Shown: positions 1 through 6,652, numbered from the stretch's first letter. The stretch is 6,934 bases of DNA from Prevotellaceae bacterium (GCA_021204885.1 JAJPYP010000105.1:1-6934); one strand, 5' to 3'. The notes: a model not told the origin generated them from the letters alone. Made by a program: numbers and translations.

Positions 1-981
1 CAGCAGTGCCACGGGAATGAGCAGCAACGATACCACCAACGTGGCGGGATGTCCCAAAACCAAGGCGGGGCTCATACCGATGTTCAGGCCGCTGGCACCT
101 TTGAATTTCTTGGCAATGAGTTCGCGCGTGGCATCCGAGATGGGTTTCAATCCTTCGATGAAGAGCGTGGTGATGCGCGGGATAAGTTCCATGACGGCAC
201 CCATCTTGATGCCCAAGCCCAAGATGCCGGGAATGCCGTCGACCAATTCTTGCCAGCTGCCGCAAGCGAACATGCCGATAATCATGCCCACAATCACGCC
301 GAGGAAGATAGGCTCGCCAAGCAAGCCGAACTTACGCTTCATGCCCTCGGCATCAATCTCCAACTTGTCGAAGCCGGGGATCTTGTCGAGCAGCTTGTTG
401 ATGGCCCATGCGAAGGGAACGAAGCCGCCCGAGAAGGGCTGCGGAATGGAGATGCCCTCCATCTTGTCATAGAAGCCTTGGAACTTCTTGGCGGTCATGT
501 CGGCCATGATCAACGTGAGGATGTAGCAGATGATGGCGGTGAAGAAGCCCCACAGGATGCTGCCGCAGGCAAAGTAGACCACCGCCCCGATGAAGGCGAA
601 ATGCCAGTAGTTCCACAAGTCGATGTTCACCGTGCGCGTGGTCTTGGTGAAGAGCATCAAGAGATTTACGCACAGGCAGATGGGGATGATGAAGGCACCC
701 ACCGACGTGTTGTAGGCCACGGCCGCGGCGGCCGGCCAACCCATATCGAATATCTGCAATTGAAGTCCGTATATCTCGACCACTTTACTCAATGAAGGGC
801 TCAAACTGCTGGTAAGCAACGCCGTAATTACCGAGAGTCCTACAAATCCCACACCTATCAGCAAGCCGCTCTTGAGCGCCTTGCCCAACTTGATGCCGAT
901 ACACACGCCCAATATGGTGAAGATAATGGGCATCATAACCGCGGCTCCTAAACCGATGATGTAACTGAAAACCTGTTCCAC
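1..981 (-). CDS. gatC: PTS EIIC permease, GAT (galactitol-type) family, 3' end cut by the window
   Basis: Integral-membrane transport subunit of a phosphoenolpyruvate:sugar phosphotransferase system; it would import a polyol or sugar while a partner EIIB phosphorylates it. The 327 visible codons have no stop and contain several hydrophobic segments (about residues 8-30, 40-60, 82-110, 128-160, 222-242, 302-327), with a hydrophilic stretch around 163-220. It lines up along its length with E. coli GatC as I recall it: DMGWPAAAAVAYNTSVGAF (79-97), TRTVNIDLWNYWH (115-127), RKFGLLGEPIFLGVIVGMIIG (216-236) and MSPALVLGH (303-311). The family is about 450 residues, so roughly 120 are missing at the C-terminus. 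The start is GTG at 979-981: an in-frame TAA lies only four codons upstream and no ATG lies between. Family assignment is firm. The substrate is not, because EIIC-GAT proteins carry more than galactitol, and EIIA and EIIB are not in view. Confidence 0.88.
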   Translation of the reverse strand, partial: MEQVFSYIIGLGAAVMMPIIFTILGVCIGIKLGKALKSGLLIGVGFVGLSVITALLTSSLSPSLSKVVEIYGLQLQIFDMGWPAAAAVAYNTSVGAFIIPICLCVNLLMLFTKTTRTVNIDLWNYWHFAFIGAVVYFACGSILWGFFTAIICYILTLIMADMTAKKFQGFYDKMEGISIPQPFSGGFVPFAWAINKLLDKIPGFDKLEIDAEGMKRKFGLLGEPIFLGVIVGMIIGMFACGSWQELVDGIPGILGLGIKMGAVMELIPRITTLFIEGLKPISDATRELIAKKFKGASGLNIGMSPALVLGHPATLVVSLLLIPVALL

Positions 982-1059
982 TTTGCCTGTTATTTAATGA
1001 TTCTAATTGAGATGACACGTCTGCTGTCATAGTAGCACCGCAAGACGCTAAATTGGCAT

Positions 1060-1090
1060 CAAAATTAAGCGTTTTTCCCGATTATTCAAA
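1060..1090 (-). promoter_or_regulatory. Bacteroides-type promoter for the PTS EIIC gene
   Basis: On the minus strand TTTG (1087-1090) is followed after 19 nt by TAATTTTG (1060-1067). This matches the known Bacteroidetes primary-sigma pattern TTTG-N19-21-TAnnTTTG in both boxes. Transcription would start near 1053, leaving a leader of about 70 nt before the GTG at 981. No Shine-Dalgarno sequence is visible in the leader; the bases just before the start are A-rich, as is common in this phylum. It is the only intergenic match of this quality in the window. Confidence 0.65.
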
Positions 1091-1104
1091 TTAAATATGG
1101 GAAA
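1074..1104. repeat. Imperfect inverted repeat over the -33 box (possible operator)
   Basis: On the plus strand TTTCCC (1074-1079) pairs with GGGAAA (1099-1104), and inside them TATT (1083-1086) pairs with AATA (1094-1097) around a 7-nt centre. The centre overlaps the TTTG -33 element of the promoter for the PTS gene. A dyad placed there could be a repressor or activator site. The arms are short and interrupted, and the region is AT-rich, so chance is a real alternative. Confidence 0.3.
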
Positions 1105-1146
1105 TATTCGGAAAAAACGGTTTCATATACATGGGAAGGAGGTCTG

Positions 1147-1704
1147 TTATGGTTCGGGGAAGCCCCCGGAAGCGGTTATCACCTCGTCCATGGGGATGTC
1201 GAAAGGCTCGGTAGGTATCTCGTCTAACAGCTGGAACGGGAAGCAGACACCTATCTTGTAGGCGGCGGAAAGCCGCGGCAGCAAGCGGTCGTAGTAGCCT
1301 TTTCCCCTACCCAACCGATGGCAGGCACGGTCGAACGCCACGCCCGGCACCACCGCCAACGCAATGGAAGCATAGTGGGTAAAGGCTGCGCCGGCAGGCT
1401 CTTCAATGCCGAACCTGCCCGTAAGCAACGCCTCGCCCGGCCTAAACAGCCGCAACTCCAACTCATCTCCTTTGACCACCGGCAGCAAGAGCCGTTTGCG
1501 TTTCGCCCAGCGTGCAAGCAAGGCATGCGTGTCTACCTCGTCGGGCAACGAGTGGTAAAGCAACACGGTTTCGGCCGCAAGGAAAGCCGGGTGCGCCTCC
1601 AAGCGGGCCATAACCAAAGCCGACAGCCTTTGAAGAGACTCGGCCGTCTCGCACCCTTTGTGCCGCGCCACTAACTTGCGCAACGCCTGCTTGGTCTCCA
1701 CCAT
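1147..1704 (-). CDS. fau: 5-formyltetrahydrofolate cyclo-ligase (5,10-methenyl-THF synthetase)
   Basis: Cytoplasmic enzyme (EC 6.3.3.2) that uses ATP to convert 5-formyl-tetrahydrofolate into 5,10-methenyl-tetrahydrofolate, returning a stored or inhibitory folate to the one-carbon pool. Seen in the sequence: an N-terminal KQALRK helix start (4-10) that fits the ATP-binding end of the family; VVPGVAFD (118-125); the hallmark glycine-rich GRGKGYYDRLL (132-142); and EIPTEPFDIPMDEVIT (162-177), matching the usual C-terminal block. At 185 residues it is of normal family length. The reading frame stays open upstream with ATGs at 1737 and 1719, but those overlap the end of the protease gene. The ATG at 1704 puts GAGGAG seven bases upstream and gives the expected N-terminus. 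It follows the protease stop by 4 nt, so the two genes are almost certainly cotranscribed and perhaps translationally coupled. Confidence 0.93.
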   Translation of the reverse strand: MVETKQALRKLVARHKGCETAESLQRLSALVMARLEAHPAFLAAETVLLYHSLPDEVDTHALLARWAKRKRLLLPVVKGDELELRLFRPGEALLTGRFGIEEPAGAAFTHYASIALAVVPGVAFDRACHRLGRGKGYYDRLLPRLSAAYKIGVCFPFQLLDEIPTEPFDIPMDEVITASGGFPEP

Positions 1705-1708
1705 GCCG

Positions 1709-3352
1709 CTACTCCTCATCGGCCGGCACGGGTGCATTGGGGAAAGCCTCGCCGGCACGCAACACCTCCAACGCCTTCAACACCGTGGGGTCGGTCTCGT
1801 TGATGTACTTGATGTACTCCTCCATGCCTAACATATTGTAAATGATATTGCCATAGAGATTCTTCTCCAACAACTTGTGCGAGCGGCTTATCAAGATGTT
1901 GCGCCGCTTCACCCCTTTGGAGTCGGCAAAAGCGGTGAACTGCTCTACCAAGCCTTGCCGGCGCAGATACTCACACAACGTCTGCCAGCTCTCATACCCC
2001 TCTAACTTGGAACGGTTGTGGTCGGTGTAATGGAAGCTGAACTGGATGATGAGCCCCTTGTTGTTCACTTCCATCAAATAGGAGGAGACGCCGATGGTGT
2101 CCTGCGGCACGAATATGTCTGGCATGATGCCGCCCCCGCCATAGACGGGACGGCCTAACGAAGTGTAGTAGCTGACACTCTCGTCCAACTTGATACTGTC
2201 TTTGGAGAAGAACTCGCCGTGTTCGTAGCGGGTGAGCCAGTCCATCTCGTAATTGGAGTCCTTGCCGCTCTCGTAAGGACGCTGTATGCACCGCCCCGAC
2301 GGGGTGTAGTAGCGGGCCACGGTCAGGCGGATGGCCGACCCGTCGCTGAAGTCGATGGGCTGCTGCACCAATCCCTTACCGAAGGAGCGACGGCCGATGA
2401 TGGTACCCCGGTCGTTGTCTTGAATGGCTCCCGCGAAGATCTCGCTGGAAGATGCGGAGCTTTCGTCCATCAATACCACCAACGGCAGCTTCTGGCAGCT
2501 GCCCGTACCGTTGGCATACTCCTCCATGCGCGGGTATTTGCGTCCTTGGGCATAGACGATTAGCTCTCCTTCGGGCAGGAACTCGTTCACCATGCGGATG
2601 GCGGCCTCCATGTAGCCGCCGGTGTTGCCGCGCAGGTCTATGATTAATCCCTTGCAATGCTGGTGGCCAAGTTGTGCCAAGGCGTTGAGCAATTCCACAT
2701 GCGAGGTGCGCCCGAATTTACTTACCATGATATAGCCGAAATCGTTGTCGATCATATAGGCGGCTTCCACCGTGTTCTGGGGAATGTCACCGCGGGTGAT
2801 GACAAAGTCGAGCAGTTCCTTCTCGGTGGCACGCTTCACGCTTAGCTTCACCTGCGATCCTTTCGGCCCCTTCAAGGTGCGCTTCGCCCTATCCTCATTC
2901 AACTCCTCGCCCACGAACAAGCTGTCGTTCACCATGACGATGCGGTCGCCCGCCATCAGCCCCACTTTCTCGGAAGGGCCGCCCTGCACCACGGCGTTCA
3001 CATGGATGGTATCATCCTGAATGGTGAACTGGATGCCGATGCCGCTGAAGCTCCCTTCTAACTCGGAATTGACCTCCTCCACATTCTGTGCCGGGATGTA
3101 GACCGAGTGAGGGTCTAATTCAGCCAACACTTGCGGCATGGCCTCCTCCACTAACCAAGCCATATCCACGGTGTCCACGTACTGGTCGTCGACCACGCGC
3201 AACAGGGCGTTCAGCTTGTTGGAAGAGCCGTTGATGATGCCCAAGCGGTTTCCCGAGAAGAGCCGGGCATAAAATGTCCCTATCAGGATGCCCACCACGA
3301 CGCTCACGGCAATGAGCAGCGGTGTGAAACGGGACGAATTCTTATTCTTCAT
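1709..3352 (-). CDS. S41 family C-terminal processing peptidase with PDZ domain
   Basis: Membrane-anchored serine protease of the CtpA/Prc type, expected to cut envelope proteins from their C-termini on the periplasmic side. Domain order: short basic N-terminus; one hydrophobic segment (about 11-30) acting as signal anchor; PDZ domain (about 90-180) with the ligand-loop motif SGIGIQF (103-109); catalytic S41 core (about 190-370). The core shows DLRGNTGGYMEAA (239-251), DESSASSSEIFAGA (296-309) and GRRSFGKGLVQQP (320-332). By family spacing (Ser to Lys 25, Lys to Gln 4) the catalytic residues are Ser301, Lys326 and Gln330, all present. Beyond the core, after MPDIFVPQDT (410-419), runs a tail of about 130 residues, rich in charged and aromatic residues, that simple CtpA proteins lack; I recall similar tails in Bacteroides homologues. 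Start is ATG at 3352, with only a weak AGG upstream. Substrate unknown. Confidence 0.93.
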   Translation of the reverse strand: MKNKNSSRFTPLLIAVSVVVGILIGTFYARLFSGNRLGIINGSSNKLNALLRVVDDQYVDTVDMAWLVEEAMPQVLAELDPHSVYIPAQNVEEVNSELEGSFSGIGIQFTIQDDTIHVNAVVQGGPSEKVGLMAGDRIVMVNDSLFVGEELNEDRAKRTLKGPKGSQVKLSVKRATEKELLDFVITRGDIPQNTVEAAYMIDNDFGYIMVSKFGRTSHVELLNALAQLGHQHCKGLIIDLRGNTGGYMEAAIRMVNEFLPEGELIVYAQGRKYPRMEEYANGTGSCQKLPLVVLMDESSASSSEIFAGAIQDNDRGTIIGRRSFGKGLVQQPIDFSDGSAIRLTVARYYTPSGRCIQRPYESGKDSNYEMDWLTRYEHGEFFSKDSIKLDESVSYYTSLGRPVYGGGGIMPDIFVPQDTIGVSSYLMEVNNKGLIIQFSFHYTDHNRSKLEGYESWQTLCEYLRRQGLVEQFTAFADSKGVKRRNILISRSHKLLEKNLYGNIIYNMLGMEEYIKYINETDPTVLKALEVLRAGEAFPNAPVPADEE

Positions 3353-3396
3353 AACCTGTCAACATTAGATTCAAAAACAAAACGAGCCGTAAAGCG

Positions 3397-3417
3397 CTTA
3401 TACCTTATTTATATATA
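3397..3417 (-). repeat. AT-rich intergenic motif, copy 1 (deaminase/protease junction)
   Basis: The minus strand carries TATATAT followed by AAATAAGGTATAAG. The second copy at 4455-4476 is identical except for one extra A. Copy 1 overlaps the last codons and stop of the deaminase gene and lies 45-65 nt upstream of the protease start. The sequence does not fit the TAnnTTTG promoter box, so its role is unknown. A leader element, a minor promoter or chance AT-rich similarity are all possible. Confidence 0.4.
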
Positions 3418-3857
3418 TTGTCGGCCGACGGAGGAAGGAAAACCACCTCGATGCCGGCACGCTTCAACAACTCCACACCATCCTCCAAACGGTACTTCTC
3501 CGAGTAGACCACCCGTTTGATGCCCGCTTGGATAATGAGCTTGGCACACTCTAAACAAGGCGATGCCGTCACGTAGAGCGTGGCGCCGTCGCTGCTGTTG
3601 TTCGAGCGGGCGATCTTCGTGATGGCGTTGGCCTCGGCATGCAGCACGTAGGGCTTGGTCACGTTTCCTTCGTCCTCGCACACGTTCTCGAAGCCCGAAG
3701 GCGTGCCGTTGTAACCGTCGGAGATAATCATCTTCTCCTTCACGATGAGCGCCCCCACCTTCCGCCTGATGCAGTAGGAGTTCTCCGCCCACACGGTCGC
3801 CATGCGGATGTAGCGTCTGTCCAACACCGTCTGTTTGCTGTCTGCCGTCGTCTCCAT
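3405..3857 (-). CDS. dCMP deaminase family protein (zinc cytidine/deoxycytidylate deaminase)
   Basis: Probable deoxycytidylate deaminase (EC 3.5.4.12) making dUMP, the substrate of thymidylate synthase; cytoplasmic. The zinc-binding motifs are intact: HAEANAI (73-79) supplies ligand His73 and the proton-shuttle Glu75, and PCLECAK (100-106) supplies Cys101 and Cys104. An upstream GYNGTPSGFENVC block (48-60) matches the substrate-binding loop of dCMP deaminases and favours this over plain cytidine deaminase or a tRNA-editing enzyme. The 150 residues fit the family. An in-frame TTG directly precedes the ATG at 3857; ATG is the better start and has the purine-rich AGGTGGAGG about seven bases upstream, the strongest ribosome-binding site in the window. 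It sits 29 nt after the lipoprotein gene and 52 nt before the protease gene, same strand, consistent with one operon. Exact substrate (dCMP versus related nucleotides) is inferred from the family. Confidence 0.88.
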   Translation of the reverse strand: METTADSKQTVLDRRYIRMATVWAENSYCIRRKVGALIVKEKMIISDGYNGTPSGFENVCEDEGNVTKPYVLHAEANAITKIARSNNSSDGATLYVTASPCLECAKLIIQAGIKRVVYSEKYRLEDGVELLKRAGIEVVFLPPSADNIYK

Positions 3858-3886
3858 CAAACTGCCTCCACCTTTATACCGTATTA

Positions 3887-4438
3887 TTAACGGGCCACAA
3901 GGCCGATGACCCGCGTCTGGCTGCCGTTCTTGTAATAGAGCGTCAAGTTGTGCGTGTCGCCCTCATACTTATATACCCCCAACAGCCCCTCTAAAAAGGC
4001 GATGCCTAATGGGTCGCTCTCCGAACTGTTGATGACCCCGTCTACGGTAATCTTGCGCGAAGAGGCATCCACCGTCAAGACGGCGTTGCTGATGGAGCCC
4101 GTAATGGCATGGGCGCTGAGGGTGCCGGTCAACGTGCCGTCTTCGTTGGCGCAGGTGGTCTGCACCGTAAAGTAACCCGACTGTGAGAGCGCCTCGATGC
4201 TGCTCTGGCGTTGCGCGTCGGTACTCCACAGCCCGTCATAGAAAGCGTCGGCACTGCCGTCGTTCGTAAGGCGGGCCAGCTTCCACGACTTGCCGTCGAA
4301 AATCAACTCCACGTCGTCGGTGTTGTTGCACCCGCCAAGCAGCGGGAGCAAGAGCGCGAGGCAAAGCAACGCCGCCATGCGGCAGACTCCCCTGCCCCGG
4401 CACGTTTTGCTTGCCGCCTTGATGAATGTTTTTTTCAT
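3887..4438 (-). CDS. Small DUF4847-like lipoprotein, function unknown
   Basis: A 183-residue predicted lipoprotein. The N-terminus has an unusually long basic region (1-20, with KK, K and several R), a hydrophobic core (21-34) and the lipobox LLGGC, so Cys37 would be lipidated and the mature protein about 147 residues. The residues after the cysteine, NNTDD, are acidic; acidic stretches here are part of surface-export signals in some Bacteroidetes, but this one is not a strict match. The mature part begins DDVELIFDGKSWKLARL and ends YKYEGDTHNLTLYYKN near the C-terminus, a layout I recall from DUF4847 proteins of Bacteroides; this assignment is from memory. The middle is rich in short polar beta-type segments and shows no catalytic motif. 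Start is ATG at 4438; the ATG for Met21 would give a shorter signal peptide lacking the basic region. It opens the likely operon with the deaminase, protease and cyclo-ligase. Confidence 0.8.
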   Translation of the reverse strand: MKKTFIKAASKTCRGRGVCRMAALLCLALLLPLLGGCNNTDDVELIFDGKSWKLARLTNDGSADAFYDGLWSTDAQRQSSIEALSQSGYFTVQTTCANEDGTLTGTLSAHAITGSISNAVLTVDASSRKITVDGVINSSESDPLGIAFLEGLLGVYKYEGDTHNLTLYYKNGSQTRVIGLVAR

Positions 4439-4528
4439 TGTCTTACCTATATATCTTATACCTTATTTTATATATAGCTGTCTACAGCCTTACCCTTTTC
4501 CCGGGGTTCCGTTTGCCCGCCCGGGGCC
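4439..4528. other. Intergenic region between dcp and the lipoprotein gene
   Basis: A 90-nt stretch with a GC-rich half next to the dcp stop and an AT-only half next to the lipoprotein start. The GC-rich half has two CCCGGG palindromes (4500-4505 and 4520-4525) that could pair across 14 nt, but no T-run follows on the minus strand. Next comes a short dyad GCTGT/ACAGC (4477-4488). No TAnnTTTG box is visible, so the downstream genes may depend on read-through from dcp or on a promoter I cannot recognise. Confidence 0.5.
4447..4477 (-). repeat. A/T-only inverted repeat enclosing motif copy 2, upstream of the lipoprotein gene
   Basis: On the minus strand CTATATAT (4470-4477) and ATATATAG (4447-4454) form a perfect 8-bp inverted repeat with a 15-nt spacer, ending 8 nt before the lipoprotein ATG. 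The spacer carries the AAATAAGGTATAAG motif shared with 3397-3417. As RNA the stem would be weak, having only one G-C pair. As DNA it could be a protein site. Copy 1 does not share the inverted repeat. Confidence 0.35.
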
Positions 4529-6613
4529 TTACGGCCGCTTGATGCCGTTGCGTTCCAGCAGCGCGTCGATGGTGGGTTCCTGCCCACGGAAACGCTTGTA
4601 GAGCGTCATGGGATGCTCCGTACCCCCTTTGGAGAGAATCTCCCTGCGGAAAGCCTCGGCCACCTCGCGGTTGAAGATGCCCCGTTGCTTGAACAGGGAA
4701 AAAGCGTCGGCATCGAGCACCTCGGCCCACTTGTAGCTATAGTAACCCGCCGCATAGCCCCCGGCGAAGATGTGCGAGAACTGCGTGCTCATGCAGGTGC
4801 CCTCCACTACGGGAAAGAGCTGCACGGGCGCCATCGCCTCCTTCTCGTATGCCGGCACATCCCCCTCGAACGGGGTGGTACGGGTGTGCCAAGCCATGTC
4901 AATCAGCCCGAAGCCCACTTGGCGCAAGCAGGCGTAGGCCACATTGAAGTTGGCCGCCTCCACCAAGCGGTCCACCCACTCGTCGGGTATCGGCTCGTCC
5001 GTGAGGTAATGGCGGGCAAAGGTGTGCAGGAACTCCTTTTGGGTAGCGAAGTTCTCCATGAACTGCGAGGGAAGCTCCACGAAATCCCAATAGACGTTGG
5101 TGCCGCTCAAGTTGGCGTAAGTGGTATTGGCGAACATGGCGTGCAGGCTGTGGCCGAACTCGTGCAGGAAGGTCTCCACTTCGCCGAACGTGAGCAAGGC
5201 GGGCTTCTCCTGCGTGGGCTTGGTGAAGTTCATTACCACCGACACGTGCGGACGGCTGTTCTCGCCTGTCTCTTCGGTAATCCACTGCTCTTTATAAGAA
5301 GTCATCCAAGCCCCCGAGTGTTTTCCCTCGCGCGGATGGAAATCGGCATAGAAAAGGGCAAGGAAGCTGCCGTCCTTGTCGAACACCTCGTAAGCCACCA
5401 CATCCTTGTGATAGACCGGAATCTCCTCGCACTTGCGGAAAGTGATGCCATAGAGCCGTCCGGCCAAGCCGAACACCCCTTTGATGACCCGTTCCAACTC
5501 GAAGTAGGGACGCAACCGCTCGTCCTCTATCCGGAACTTGCGCTCCTTCAACTTGCGGGCGTAGTAACTCCAGTCCCAAGGCATGAGCGTGAAGCCCTCG
5601 CCCTGCTCCTCGCGGGCCAACGCCTCCACCTGGGCATACTCCTTGCGGGCGGTGGGCGTATAAGCCTCCATCAACTTGTCAAGCAGCTCATAGACAGCCT
5701 GCTGCGTACCGGCCATGCGCTCTTCCAAGGTGTAGGCGGCATAGTTGTCGTAGCCTAATAAGCGGGCAAGCTCCAAGCGCAGGTTCACCAACCTCCTTAC
5801 CGCCTCCAAGTTGTCGTTCTCGTCACCATGCGTGCCCAAGGTGTGGTAAGCCATGTAGAGCGCTTGACGCAAGTCGCGGCGGTCGGCATACTCAAGGAAG
5901 GGAACATAAATAGGCGCTTGCAGGGTAAACAACCACCCCTCGCTCCCCTTGGCGGCGGCGGCCTCGGCAGCGGCGGTCACGATGCCCTCGGGCAATCCCG
6001 AGAGCGCCTCCTTGTCGGTCAAGAGCATGCTGTAGGCGTTGGTCTCTTTCAAGTTGTGCATGCCGAACTGCAAAGAGAGCATGCTCAGCTCCTTGCGCAG
6101 GTTGCGGTAAGTCTCCCTTTGGGTTTGAGGCAGGTTGGCCCCGCTACGGGTAAAGCCTTTGTATATATCCTCGGTCAACTTGCACTGCTCGGGCGTGAGA
6201 TGCTCCTCTCCCATCCCTTCATAGACCCGTTTCACACGGGCGAAGAGCCGTTCGTTCAGGCTGATATTGTCCGCATGCTCGCTCAAGCGCGGCATCATCT
6301 CCTCGGCCAGCGCCTGCAACTCATCGTCGGTCTCGGCACTGAGCAGGTTGGAGAAGACGGCACTCACGCGGTGCAGCAACTCGCCCGACCGCTCGTAAGG
6401 CAGCACGGTATTGGCGAAGGTAGGCGCATCGGGATTGTCGGTAATGGCGTCGATCTGGGCGCGTTGACGACGCATGCCCTCCTCGAAGGCAGGCTTGTAA
6501 TGCGCCTTTTCAATGCGGTCGAAAGGCACCGCCCCGTGCGGCGTGTCGTATGGCTCGAAGAAGGGGTTTACGGTATCGGGCATATCCATGGAAGTTGTCG
6601 AAAACGTCATCAT
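4529..6613 (-). CDS. dcp: M3 family metallopeptidase, peptidyl-dipeptidase Dcp
   Basis: Zinc peptidase that releases C-terminal dipeptides from short peptides, feeding peptide turnover. At 694 residues it is of normal family length. The zinc motif HEFGH is at 484-488 (ligands His484 and His488, catalytic Glu485), and the third ligand is Glu513 in FVELPSQFMENF (511-522), at the family spacing of 29. The substrate-contact loop HIFAGGYAAGYYSYKWAEVL (614-633) is typical of M3. The N-terminal half is the helical lid. No signal peptide or lipobox is seen, so I infer a cytoplasmic enzyme, although some relatives are exported. Start: tandem ATGs at 6613 and 6610 open the frame, but the gapA terminator T-run touches them, leaving no room for a ribosome-binding site outside the hairpin. 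Met9 (6589) or Met11 (6583) are plausible alternatives and lose nothing conserved, since the first family block, NPFFEPYDTPHG, begins at residue 16. Confidence 0.93.
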   Translation of the reverse strand: MMTFSTTSMDMPDTVNPFFEPYDTPHGAVPFDRIEKAHYKPAFEEGMRRQRAQIDAITDNPDAPTFANTVLPYERSGELLHRVSAVFSNLLSAETDDELQALAEEMMPRLSEHADNISLNERLFARVKRVYEGMGEEHLTPEQCKLTEDIYKGFTRSGANLPQTQRETYRNLRKELSMLSLQFGMHNLKETNAYSMLLTDKEALSGLPEGIVTAAAEAAAAKGSEGWLFTLQAPIYVPFLEYADRRDLRQALYMAYHTLGTHGDENDNLEAVRRLVNLRLELARLLGYDNYAAYTLEERMAGTQQAVYELLDKLMEAYTPTARKEYAQVEALAREEQGEGFTLMPWDWSYYARKLKERKFRIEDERLRPYFELERVIKGVFGLAGRLYGITFRKCEEIPVYHKDVVAYEVFDKDGSFLALFYADFHPREGKHSGAWMTSYKEQWITEETGENSRPHVSVVMNFTKPTQEKPALLTFGEVETFLHEFGHSLHAMFANTTYANLSGTNVYWDFVELPSQFMENFATQKEFLHTFARHYLTDEPIPDEWVDRLVEAANFNVAYACLRQVGFGLIDMAWHTRTTPFEGDVPAYEKEAMAPVQLFPVVEGTCMSTQFSHIFAGGYAAGYYSYKWAEVLDADAFSLFKQRGIFNREVAEAFRREILSKGGTEHPMTLYKRFRGQEPTIDALLERNGIKRP

Positions 6614-6615
6614 AT

Positions 6616-6652
6616 AAAAAATAGGCGACCTCAGCGTGGAAGCCGCCTATTT
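6616..6652 (-). terminator. Intrinsic terminator of the GAPDH gene
   Basis: On the minus strand AAATAGGCG (6644-6652) and CGCCTATTT (6619-6627) form a perfect 9-bp stem around a 16-nt loop, with the T-run continuing to 6616 for six T in all. It begins 22 nt after the GAPDH stop, the classic position and form of a Rho-independent terminator. Its end lies only two bases before the first dcp ATG. Confidence 0.85.

Larger units (their letters stand above)
982..1146. other. Intergenic region between the cyclo-ligase and PTS genes
   Basis: This 165-nt AT-rich stretch contrasts with the GC-rich genes on both sides. It holds the promoter and dyad listed separately. I see no coding potential. I also see no convincing terminator for the upstream cyclo-ligase gene: there is a T6 run around 1112-1117 (minus strand) but only a very short dyad before it. 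Confidence 0.6.

Noticed and set aside
49..795. 248-codon open frame on the plus strand opposite the PTS gene
   Set aside because: It is in exact codon register opposite a gene with clear GatC homology, and the His/Asp/Gln-rich translation is what the complement of hydrophobic codons gives. No family motif.
1112..1135. T6 run after the cyclo-ligase gene as its terminator
   Set aside because: The only dyad before it is about 3 bp (CAT/ATG), too short to be a stable stem.
1705..1758. Upstream starts for the cyclo-ligase (GTG 1758, ATG 1737, ATG 1719)
   Set aside because: They add residues unlike the family, lie inside the protease gene and lack a ribosome-binding site, whereas the ATG at 1704 has GAGGAG at good spacing.
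3358..3365. TAATGTTG before the protease gene as a promoter -7 box
   Set aside because: One mismatch to TAnnTTTG, no good -33 box, and only about 5 nt to the ATG, leaving essentially no leader.
4500..4525. CCCGGG/CCCGGG hairpin after dcp as a terminator
   Set aside because: Six-bp stem with a 14-nt loop, but the minus strand continues AAAAGGG with no T-run, so it is not a typical intrinsic terminator.
4613..5758. 381-codon plus-strand open frame inside dcp
   Set aside because: Antisense shadow of the Dcp coding frame. GC-rich codon bias removes stop codons from the opposite strand; the translation shows no domain or start signal.
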